DNA from: Treponema sp. | GTDB lineage: Bacteria > Spirochaetota > Spirochaetia > Treponematales > Treponemataceae | Assembly: GCA_024402535.1 (NCBI GenBank) | Contig: JAKSTN010000016.1 | Location: 1-59,838 of the forward strand | Direction: 5' to 3' | DNA: 59,838 nt | In this document: piece after piece, positions 17,397 through 24,233 of the stretch | Numbering within the stretch: the stretch's first letter is position 1 | How the letters are laid out: each line of letters starts with the position of its first letter | The notes under the pieces: generated by a model | What the model saw: the letters and a program-made list of their open reading frames with translations, nothing else | Database searches by the model: none | Told to the model about the DNA's origin: nothing | Program-made: the position numbers and the translations under genes

Positions 17397-19367
17397 ATGG
17401 CAGAAAATTACTCAGCCGATAACATTCAGGTCCTTGAAGGGCTTGAACCGGTTCGTAAAAGACCTGGTATGTATATTGGATCAACAGGTCCAAACGGTCT
17501 TCATCATCTGGTATATGAAGTTGTTGATAACTGTATTGACGAAGCCATGGCAGGGTTCTGTCATAATATTACAGTAGCACTTGAAAAAGATGATATCTGT
17601 CGTGTTGAAGACGATGGTCGTGGTATTCCGGTTGATATCAATAAGAAAACTGGTATATCTGCTCTTGAACTTGTTTTAACAAAACTCCATGCTGGTGGTA
17701 AGTTTGATAAATCAACTTATAAAGTTTCCGGTGGTCTTCATGGTGTTGGTGTTTCATGTGTAAACGCTCTTTCTGACTGGCTTGAAGCCACAGTATGCCG
17801 TGACGGCAAAAAATACATGGAAAAATTTGCCAGAGGTATTCCAAGCAAAGAGGGTGTTAAAGAAATCGGTACTTCTGATAAAACCGGTACAACAATCCGC
17901 TGGAAGAGTGATGCAACAATTTTTACAGAAACAATCGTTTATGATTTTGACGTTCTTCTTTCACGTCTTCGCGAACTTGCATTCTTGAATCCTGGAATTC
18001 AGATTACTTTCCGTGATGAACGTCTTGAAACTCCAAAAGAACTTGTTCTTAAATTTGAAGGCGGTATCAACGAATATACAAAGTTCCTTAATGAAGGAAA
18101 AAAAGTTATTCCTGAAGAACCAATCTTTGTAACAGGTGAACAGAATGACATCATTGCTGATGTATCAATGCAGTTTAATGATGGTTTTGAAGAAAAACTT
18201 TTTTCATATGTAAACGATATTAATACCCGTGAAGGTGGTACTCATCTTGACGGTTTCAAATCTGCAATCACTTTTGTTCTTAATAAAGCTTTGGAAAAAA
18301 ATGAAAAGATTAATAAAAAGCTTAACGGTAACAAAGTTGAAAAAGCCAAGAATGCTGCAAAAGGAAAAGAAATAAAACTTGAAAAACTTAAGAGTGAAGA
18401 TATTCTTTCCGGACTTACTGCAGTTATTTCTGTAAAAGTTCCTGAACCTCAGTTTGAAGGACAGACAAAACAGAAACTTGGAAATACAGAAGTTCGTACT
18501 GTTGTAGATTCTCTTGTTAAAGAAAAACTTACAATCTGGTTTGAACAGAATCCTCAAGTTTGTAATCAGATTCTTGAAAAAGCAGTTAATGAAGCTCTTC
18601 TTCGTTTGAAGAAAAAGAAGATGGAAGAAACTTCCCGTAAAGACGGAATGGATTCTTTTGGGCTTCCTGGAAAACTTGCAGACTGTTCATCAAAACATCC
18701 TGAAGAATGTGAGGTATACATAGTCGAAGGAGACTCGGCCGGTGGTTCGGCCAAACAGGGTCGTAATCCAAAGACACAGGCTATTCTTCCTCTTTGGGGT
18801 AAAATGCTCAACGTTGAAAAAGTTGAAGCTCACAAAGTAATTAATAATGAAAAACTTCAGCCGGTTATTGCTTCTCTTGGAACAGGAATCGGTAAAAACT
18901 TTAATATTGAAAAACTCCGCTATCATAAAATTATTATCATGGCCGATGCCGATGTCGACGGTGCTCATATCTCAACTTTGCTTATGACATTCTTCTTCCG
19001 TTACATGCCTCAGCTTATTGAAAACGGACATGTTTATATTGCTATGCCACCGCTTTATCGCGTTGAATACAAAAAAGCAAAATTTAGAAAATTTGTTTTC
19101 AGTGATGAAGAACGTGACCGTGCTCTGGAAGAACTTGGTGAAAACCGTGATAAGGCCGAAGTACAGCGTTACAAAGGTCTTGGTGAAATGGAATGGGAAG
19201 AACTTCGTGATACAACTATGGCACCAGAAAACCGCAAAATGAAACAGGTAAAAATTACTGATGCTCAGATGGCTGATCAGGTATTCTCAATTCTCATGGG
19301 TGATGATGTAGAACCTCGTCGTCAGTTCATTGAAGAAAACGCCGTTTACGCTACATTGGATGTTTAA
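17397..19367 (+). CDS. gyrB: DNA gyrase subunit B
   Basis: ATPase subunit of gyrase, which introduces negative supercoils. The 656-residue protein has the GHKL ATPase motifs (RKRPGMYIGSTG near residue 22, VYEVVDNCIDEAM near 41, EDDGRGIPV near 72, GGLHGVGVSCVNALS near 112), the transducer, and the TOPRIM domain with EGDSAGGSAKQGR near 445 and MADADVDGAHI near 522. Family PLRGK reads PLWGK here. GAGGTGG 9 bp upstream of the ATG is a strong ribosome site. gyrA follows after 82 bp, in which two dispersed palindromes are inserted. Pairing with a gyrase-type GyrA supports gyrB over parE. Confidence 0.96.
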   Translation: MAENYSADNIQVLEGLEPVRKRPGMYIGSTGPNGLHHLVYEVVDNCIDEAMAGFCHNITVALEKDDICRVEDDGRGIPVDINKKTGISALELVLTKLHAGGKFDKSTYKVSGGLHGVGVSCVNALSDWLEATVCRDGKKYMEKFARGIPSKEGVKEIGTSDKTGTTIRWKSDATIFTETIVYDFDVLLSRLRELAFLNPGIQITFRDERLETPKELVLKFEGGINEYTKFLNEGKKVIPEEPIFVTGEQNDIIADVSMQFNDGFEEKLFSYVNDINTREGGTHLDGFKSAITFVLNKALEKNEKINKKLNGNKVEKAKNAAKGKEIKLEKLKSEDILSGLTAVISVKVPEPQFEGQTKQKLGNTEVRTVVDSLVKEKLTIWFEQNPQVCNQILEKAVNEALLRLKKKKMEETSRKDGMDSFGLPGKLADCSSKHPEECEVYIVEGDSAGGSAKQGRNPKTQAILPLWGKMLNVEKVEAHKVINNEKLQPVIASLGTGIGKNFNIEKLRYHKIIIMADADVDGAHISTLLMTFFFRYMPQLIENGHVYIAMPPLYRVEYKKAKFRKFVFSDEERDRALEELGENRDKAEVQRYKGLGEMEWEELRDTTMAPENRKMKQVKITDAQMADQVFSILMGDDVEPRRQFIEENAVYATLDV

Positions 19368-19374
19368 TGATTAT

Positions 19375-19435
19375 GTCATCCCGAACTCGATTCGGGATCT
19401 CTTTTTTATAGATTCTGAAACAAGTTTAGAATGAC
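19375..19435. repeat. Two dispersed palindromes between gyrB and gyrA
   Basis: Two members of the CTGAA palindrome family lie back to back in opposite orientation. 19375-19401 has arms CCCGAA/TTCGGG, and 19411-19435 has arms TTCTGAA/TTTAGAA. They fill most of the gyrB-gyrA gap without any T-run terminator, so read-through into gyrA is likely. Confidence 0.75.
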
Positions 19436-19449
19436 GGGGAAAATATAAA

Positions 19450-21990
19450 ATGATTGAAAATATTAAATATGAAGAAAGACAGACTCCGGAAGGTGGTTTT
19501 GTTTTAACTGCTCCTATTGAGCATGAAATGCAGAAATCATTTATTGACTACTCAATGTCAGTAATTGTTGAACGTGCACTTCCTGATGTTCGTGACGGGC
19601 TTAAGCCTGTTCATCGTCGTATTCTTTATGCTATGGCAGAAGAAAATCTTACATCAGGTGGAAAAACAAAAAAGTGTGCTACTGTAGTCGGTGACGTACT
19701 TGGTCGTTACCATCCACATGGAGACGCTTCTGTTTACGACGCTATGGTTCGTCTTGGACAGGCTTTCTCACTTCGTTACATGCCTGTTACAAAACAGGGT
19801 AACTTCGGAGGTATCGACGGTTCACCTGCAGCCGCTTACCGTTACACCGAAGCCAAGATGTCCAAGATTGCCGAAGAAATGGTTGAGGACATCAAAAAAG
19901 ATACAGTAGATTTCATTCCGAACTTTGATGATACAAGAAAAGAACCTACAGTTCTTCCTGGAGCTTTTCCTTTTCTTCTTTGTAACGGTTCAACTGGTAT
20001 TGCCGTTGGTATGGCAACAAATATGCCTCCTCATAATCTTAGAGAAATTGGGGCTGCTATTGGAGCTTATATCGACAATCCTGAAATCTCAATTGATGAC
20101 CTTATGAAAAATGTTTCCGGTCCTGACTTTCCAACCGGTGGTACAATTTTTGGTCGTAAGGGAATAAAAGATGCTTACAAAACTGGACGTGGAAAAATTA
20201 TGCTCCGCGCAAAGTTTGAAATTGAAGTAGATACTAAAGGAAAAGAATCAATCATCTTCACAGAGATTCCTTACCAGACACGTACAACAGACCTTGTTAC
20301 AAAAATTGGTGAACTTGCACGTGATAAAGTTATTGAAGGAATTGAACGTGTTAATGATGGTTCTCATGGAGATGACGTTCGCATTGAAGTTGACCTTAAA
20401 CGCGGTGTTGTTGCTAAAATTGTTTTGAATCAGCTTTTTGCTAAAACTGCTCTTCAGTCTTCTTACGGTATTATCAACCTGGCTCTGGTAAAAGGACGCC
20501 CACAGATTCTGAATCTGAAACAGCTTATTAAATGTTTCGTTGATCATCGTGATGAAGTAATTACACGTCGTACACAGTTTGAACTTAAAAATGAAAAACA
20601 CAAGGAACATATCCTTGAAGCAAAAATTAAAGCCGTAGATGTTGTTGATGAAGTAATCAAAATTATTCGCGGAAGTAAAGATGAACCTGAAGCAAAAATC
20701 AAGTTGATGGAACGCTTCGGCTTTGATGATGAACAGGCACAGGCTATCGTTGATCTTCGCCTTGGTGTTCTGACAAATCTTCGTATTGATGAACTTCGTG
20801 CTGACTTAGGTAACTGTCGTGCACTCATCGCTTACTATGAAGATCTGCTTGCTCATCACGAAAAGATTCTTGCTCTTGTAAAAGAAGAAACAAACAAGCT
20901 TGTTGAAAAATACGGCGATGACAGAAAAACAGAAATTGTTTCTGGTGAAGTTGAAACAGTAAACGTTGAAGACATGATCAAAGAAGAAGACATGGTTGTC
21001 ATGATTTCTAAACTTGGTTACCTGAAACGTGTTTCAGTTTCTCAGTATAAAAAGCAGGGTAGGGGAGGAACTGGAAGTAACGGTACAACTCTGGTTGAAG
21101 ACGATTACATCAGTCAGCTCTTCATTGGTTCTACTCATGATCATATTCTGTTCATCACAAGTATTGGAAAAGCTTACTGGGTAAAAGTTCACGAAATTCC
21201 TGAAGCTACAAAGAACGGTCGTGGAACACATATCAAATCTATGATTCAGATTGGAGCTGATGAAGAAATTACAACTGTAGTTGCTTTAAGAGAATTCAGC
21301 GAAGATCAGTATCTGTTTATGACTACAGCTGCCGGTGTTGTTAAGAAAGTTCAGACAAGTGAATTTGGAAATGCAAAGACACGCGGTATTATCGGTCTTA
21401 AACTTAAGGACGGCGATAAACTTATCAGTGCTATTCCTACCGATGGTAAGTCTGAAGTTCTTCTGGTTACACGTCGTGGTAAAGCTCTTCGCTTCAGCGA
21501 AGACGGCGTTCGTGAAATGGGACGTGCCTCAACTGGTATTAAGGGAATGAAACTTTCTGAAGGCGATGAAATTGCCGGTGCAATTAAAGTTACAGAAGGC
21601 GAAGCAATTCTTCTTCTTACAGAAAAGGGTTACGGAAAACGTGTAAGCTTTGATGACTTTAATCCACACGGTCGTGGAACCGGTGGTCAGAAAATCTTTG
21701 GTGGTACAGACGACCGTGGAGAAATCATCGGACTTCTTACCTGTAAAGATAAAGATGAAATTGTCTGCATGACAAGTCAGGGTAAAACTCTTCGAGTAAG
21801 AGCTGACACAATCAACCAGCAGGGAACAGGATCTAAGGGTGTTAAGATTGTTAAGATTTCTGAACCTGATTTCCTTGTAGGTGTTGATAAAGTTTCTGCT
21901 GAAGAAAAGAAAACTTCAAAGTCTGCTTCAAAGGGGGAAGCAGATGAAAATATAGAAGAAAATGCTTCTGAAGAGGGGTCAGAAGAGTAA
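19450..21990 (+). CDS. gyrA: DNA gyrase subunit A
   Basis: Breakage-reunion subunit of gyrase. The 846 residues include the winged-helix domain with DGLKPVHRRILYAM and YHPHGDASVYDAMVRLGQAF, the catalytic Tyr in AAAYRYTEAKMSK, the coiled-coil and tower region, and a C-terminal beta-pinwheel with repeated GxxxR/K blades. Two details stand out. The residue after HPHGD (E. coli Ser83) is Ala, as in M. tuberculosis Ala90, while the Asp at position 87 is kept. The GyrA box is degenerate (QGRGGTG instead of QRRGGKG). The C-terminus is a short acidic tail. A perfect 15-bp hairpin lies just after the stop. Confidence 0.96.
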   Translation: MIENIKYEERQTPEGGFVLTAPIEHEMQKSFIDYSMSVIVERALPDVRDGLKPVHRRILYAMAEENLTSGGKTKKCATVVGDVLGRYHPHGDASVYDAMVRLGQAFSLRYMPVTKQGNFGGIDGSPAAAYRYTEAKMSKIAEEMVEDIKKDTVDFIPNFDDTRKEPTVLPGAFPFLLCNGSTGIAVGMATNMPPHNLREIGAAIGAYIDNPEISIDDLMKNVSGPDFPTGGTIFGRKGIKDAYKTGRGKIMLRAKFEIEVDTKGKESIIFTEIPYQTRTTDLVTKIGELARDKVIEGIERVNDGSHGDDVRIEVDLKRGVVAKIVLNQLFAKTALQSSYGIINLALVKGRPQILNLKQLIKCFVDHRDEVITRRTQFELKNEKHKEHILEAKIKAVDVVDEVIKIIRGSKDEPEAKIKLMERFGFDDEQAQAIVDLRLGVLTNLRIDELRADLGNCRALIAYYEDLLAHHEKILALVKEETNKLVEKYGDDRKTEIVSGEVETVNVEDMIKEEDMVVMISKLGYLKRVSVSQYKKQGRGGTGSNGTTLVEDDYISQLFIGSTHDHILFITSIGKAYWVKVHEIPEATKNGRGTHIKSMIQIGADEEITTVVALREFSEDQYLFMTTAAGVVKKVQTSEFGNAKTRGIIGLKLKDGDKLISAIPTDGKSEVLLVTRRGKALRFSEDGVREMGRASTGIKGMKLSEGDEIAGAIKVTEGEAILLLTEKGYGKRVSFDDFNPHGRGTGGQKIFGGTDDRGEIIGLLTCKDKDEIVCMTSQGKTLRVRADTINQQGTGSKGVKIVKISEPDFLVGVDKVSAEEKKTSKSASKGEADENIEENASEEGSEE

Positions 21991-22003
21991 AAAAAGGGGA
22001 AAA

Positions 22004-22040
22004 ATCACGTAATTCTTTATATTACAAAGAATTACGTGAT
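22004..22040. terminator. Perfect 15-bp hairpin after gyrA
   Basis: ATCACGTAATTCTTT (22004-22018) pairs without mismatch with AAAGAATTACGTGAT (22026-22040) around a 7-base loop. There is no T-run on the plus strand, but on the minus strand it is followed by TTTTTCCCCTTTTTT. It therefore fits a terminator for minus-strand transcription towards gyrA better than one for gyrA itself, though it may do both. Confidence 0.55.
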
Positions 22041-22099
22041 GTCAAAGTAAAATAATGGAGAATTTTGATATTTTTTCCAAAATTTTCTTAATTTTTACG

Positions 22100-22128
22100 T
22101 TGACAAATTAAAGCCTTTCCTTAATAAT
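22100..22128 (+). promoter_or_regulatory. Promoter of candidate small RNA
   Basis: A perfect TTGACA (22100-22105), a 17-bp spacer and AATAAT (22123-22128). No protein gene follows for more than 1.1 kb; a terminator follows within 90 bp. Confidence 0.7.
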
Positions 22129-22134
22129 AAAAGA

Positions 22135-22220
22135 ACTAAGGGAAAGCTATTAGTTAAAAAACGAATAGTTGGGAAATACCATCAGGCAAAAGCTGACACG
22201 ATTTTTCGGTCAGCTTTTTT
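22135..22220 (+). ncRNA. Candidate small RNA, about 86 nt
   Basis: A stretch bounded by a strong promoter (22100-22128) and an intrinsic terminator whose stem AAAAGCTGAC/GTCAGCTTTT (22188-22197 and 22209-22218) is followed by T residues. Inside, AACTAA and TTAGTT can form a 5' hairpin around GGGAAAGCTA, with an alternative pairing of CTATT with AATAG. There is no convincing ORF. It does not show the marks of 4.5S, 6S, tmRNA or a riboswitch I know. It ends 17 bp before the first DnaA box of the origin, so a role in replication control or merely an insulator are both open. The 5' end is inferred from promoter spacing. Confidence 0.55.
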
Positions 22221-22236
22221 ATTTAACAGAATTGAG

Positions 22237-22353
22237 TTATCCACAATCTTTCCACAAAATGTGGATAACTTCAAAAAGTCTATTTCACGTGAAACTGTAC
22301 TTTAACAATTCACTCCAGTTTCTGTTATCCACAAATCCACAAAGTTATCCACA
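22237..22353. other. Left DnaA-box cluster of oriC
   Basis: Perfect TTATCCACA boxes are at 22237, 22325 and 22345, with an inverted perfect box TGTGGATAA at 22260. Weaker matches CTTTCCACA at 22248 and AAATCCACA at 22333 lie between. A parS-like site (22281) sits inside the cluster. Confidence 0.8.
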
Positions 22354-23202
22354 AAAATGTTTCATGTGAAACACAGTAGGGGAGGGGACTTTTCACATAA
22401 GAATGTTTCATGTGAAACATTTCTAAATAAAATATTTACTTTGTATTTTTGTTCCACGTGAAACAGTTGTGTATATTATTTTCAATTAAAAAAGTGTTCC
22501 ACGTGAAACAGTAAAAAATTCTTATGATTTATTATTTTGAAACTGGGTAAGAAAAAAAATCATTTTTTAAAATGTTTCACGTGAAAAATATTTCTCGGAA
22601 AAGATTCATTAACAAAAGTGTTTCATGTGAAACACTAAAAAAACTTAAATAGATCATGTGGACCTGCAGCATAATCCAAAAAATGTTTCATGTGAAACAG
22701 AATGAATAGGAAATTAAAATCAGGTACATATGATGTGTTAAAACGATTATGTTCCACGTGAAACATCGTGAATGGAATAATCAAATGGGAAATAAGAATG
22801 TTTCATGTGAAACACTAGAAGTTATTCATTTTTGCGATAATTTGATAAAACTAGTAATTTAATAAGAAATCCAGGTTTTTATATTAATTGAATTGAAAAG
22901 AATAAATGTTCCACGTGAAACAAGCATAATAGGGGATAACTAATATTATGAGTTGGTTTATACGAGTTTTGATATATAGAAAATTGTTCCACGTGAAACT
23001 TTATGTAAAATATCCCAAATTTTATATAGGGAAATTATTATTTAGAAATTCGTTACAAATATGGTTATTGTTCCACGTGAAACATAGAAAAAGTATAGTG
23101 TGACCATATATTAATGAACTGCAAATGTTTCATGTGAAACATATTGATTTATCCACAGTATCCACATAGTTATCCACAATTTTAAGTGTTCCACGTGAAA
23201 CA
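22281..23202. repeat. parS array: 15 ParB-binding-like sites in 922 bp
   Basis: Fifteen 16-bp sites match the chromosomal centromere consensus TGTTNCACGTGAAACA. Six read TGTTTCATGTGAAACA (starts 22358, 22404, 22619, 22684, 22799, 23126). Six read TGTTCCACGTGAAACA (22450, 22495, 22750, 22907, 23069, 23187), and one differs only in its last base (22985). Two others are TATTTCACGTGAAACT (22281) and TGTTTCACGTGAAAAA (22573). All 13 asymmetric sites have the same polarity. Start-to-start distances vary from 45 to 108 bp and the spacers are unrelated AT-rich DNA, so this is not a simple tandem duplication or a CRISPR. ParB should load here for origin segregation and SMC recruitment. No parA or parB gene lies in the window. 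Confidence 0.93.
23149..23178. other. Right DnaA-box cluster of oriC
   Basis: Two perfect TTATCCACA boxes at 23149 and 23170 with GTATCCACA at 23158 between them, all in the same orientation. With the left cluster they bracket most of the parS array, so 22237-23178 is the best candidate for the chromosomal origin. Confidence 0.78.
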
Positions 23203-23232
23203 TTTCCTGAAAATCAGAAAAATACAAATTTA

Positions 23233-23280
23233 TGACCGTTTGTTAGTCTGTTATATTTGTTAACAATCGTTCGTAAGTAA
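23233..23280. promoter_or_regulatory. CGTTAGTT-type motifs upstream of the DUF3783 gene
   Basis: GACCGTTTGTTAGTCTGTTA (from 23234) closely resembles the motif overlapping the gyrB -35 element, and AACAATCGTTCGTAAGTAA (from 23262) is a weaker copy. Their placement suggests that the genes on both sides of the gyrBA-oriC block share a regulator. Confidence 0.4.
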
Positions 23281-23341
23281 AAAATTTAAACTAATGGTTT
23301 TATTAATTAACCCGATAATCAAGATAATGGAGGAATTTACT

Positions 23342-23734
23342 GTGAAAATTAGAAAAGTAATGTCTGTTGGACTATCTTCCGCAAAAGATACGGCTGTAAA
23401 GGCTGTAAGTCAGTTTATGGGAGCAAATTACCGCCAAATTAAGCCAGAAGAGGTTCATAAAACTCTAGGTTCGCTTTTTGGAGCAGTTGGAGTAGATGAA
23501 AATCCTGGAGAATATGATATTCCGGAAAATCAGCTGGAAAATGGTGAAATGATCATATTTGCAGGTTTTGACGGAGATGATATTAATTTTTTCCTGGAAA
23601 AGTTTAGAAAAATGAAGGTTGGAACTGTTTTATTCAAAGCTTTGCTTACAGAATACAATGCTTTATGGTCTCCGGTCTTTTTATATTCTGAATTGGAAAA
23701 AGAACAGGCTGAAATAGATAAATCAGAAAAATAA
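23342..23734 (+). CDS. DUF3783 domain protein
   Basis: A 130-residue cytoplasmic protein of unknown function. The C-terminal half fits DUF3783: GEMIIFAGFDGDDINFFLEK, then KMKVGTVLFKALLTEYNALW and FLYSELEKEQ. The N-terminal part is a basic segment followed by AVSQFMGANYRQIKPEEVHK. I set the start at the GTG at 23342 because a strong GGAGG (23329-23333) lies 8 bp upstream; an ATG-initiated extension to 23294 would include the ribosome site. ybaK follows after 22 bp. Confidence 0.75.
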   Translation: MKIRKVMSVGLSSAKDTAVKAVSQFMGANYRQIKPEEVHKTLGSLFGAVGVDENPGEYDIPENQLENGEMIIFAGFDGDDINFFLEKFRKMKVGTVLFKALLTEYNALWSPVFLYSELEKEQAEIDKSEK

Positions 23735-23756
23735 ATCAATATATAAGGAAAATTCT

Positions 23757-24230
23757 ATGGCAATTGAAAAAGTACGTGAATATTTTGCCAAATTCGGTAT
23801 GGAAGGCAGAATATTGGAGTTCAATGAGTCCAGTGCTACTGTAGAACTGGCAGCACAGGCTTTAGGATGCGAAGGATGCCGTATTGCGAAGACTATGTCA
23901 TTTATAGTAGCTGAAAAGCCTGTTTTAATACTCTGTGCAGGGGATACAAAGGTTGATAACGCTAAATACAAGGCTTTTTTCAAAGAAAAGGCAAAAATGA
24001 TCCAGTTTGACCAGGTAGAAGCAGTTATTGGTCATGCTCCAGGTGGAGTTTGTCCTTTTGCAGTGAATGAAGGTATTTCTGTGTATCTGGATGAGTCTTT
24101 GAAGCGTTTTGAAACTGTTTTTCCTGCCTGTGGAAGCAGTAACAGCGCAATTGAGCTTTCTATTCCAGAATTAGAGAAATATTCCGGATATTCTGCCTGG
24201 ATAGACGTTACAAAGCTTAAGGAAGCTTAA
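23757..24230 (+). CDS. YbaK/ProX-family aminoacyl-tRNA deacylase
   Basis: A 157-residue cytoplasmic protein of the YbaK/EbsC editing family, which hydrolyses misacylated tRNA (for example Cys-tRNA-Pro or Ala-tRNA-Pro). It has the conserved lysine segment CRIAKTMSFIVAEKPVL, AGDTKVDNAKYKAFF and the signature GHAPGGVCPFA, here with Ala where most have Gly. Full length for the family. Substrate specificity within the family cannot be told from sequence. It lies 22 bp after the DUF3783 gene and 3 bp before an orphan EIIC. Confidence 0.9.
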   Translation: MAIEKVREYFAKFGMEGRILEFNESSATVELAAQALGCEGCRIAKTMSFIVAEKPVLILCAGDTKVDNAKYKAFFKEKAKMIQFDQVEAVIGHAPGGVCPFAVNEGISVYLDESLKRFETVFPACGSSNSAIELSIPELEKYSGYSAWIDVTKLKEA

Positions 24231-24233
24231 TAT

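Noticed and set aside
17397..21990. parE-parC (topoisomerase IV) instead of gyrase
   Set aside because: The C-terminal beta-pinwheel, a recognisable if degenerate GyrA box and the position beside dnaA favour gyrase.
22135..22220. 4.5S, 6S or a riboswitch leader
   Set aside because: It lacks the GGAA-loop apical domain of 4.5S, is too short for 6S, and no gene follows that a riboswitch could control.
22169..22369. 66-codon open frame across the candidate small RNA and the DnaA boxes
   Set aside because: It runs through a terminator, DnaA boxes and two parS sites, has no ribosome site, and its predicted protein resembles nothing.
22281..23202. CRISPR-like array of short repeats
   Set aside because: Repeats are 16-bp palindromes of the parS type, spacing varies from 45 to 108 bp, there are no cas genes and the spacers are AT-rich and unequal.
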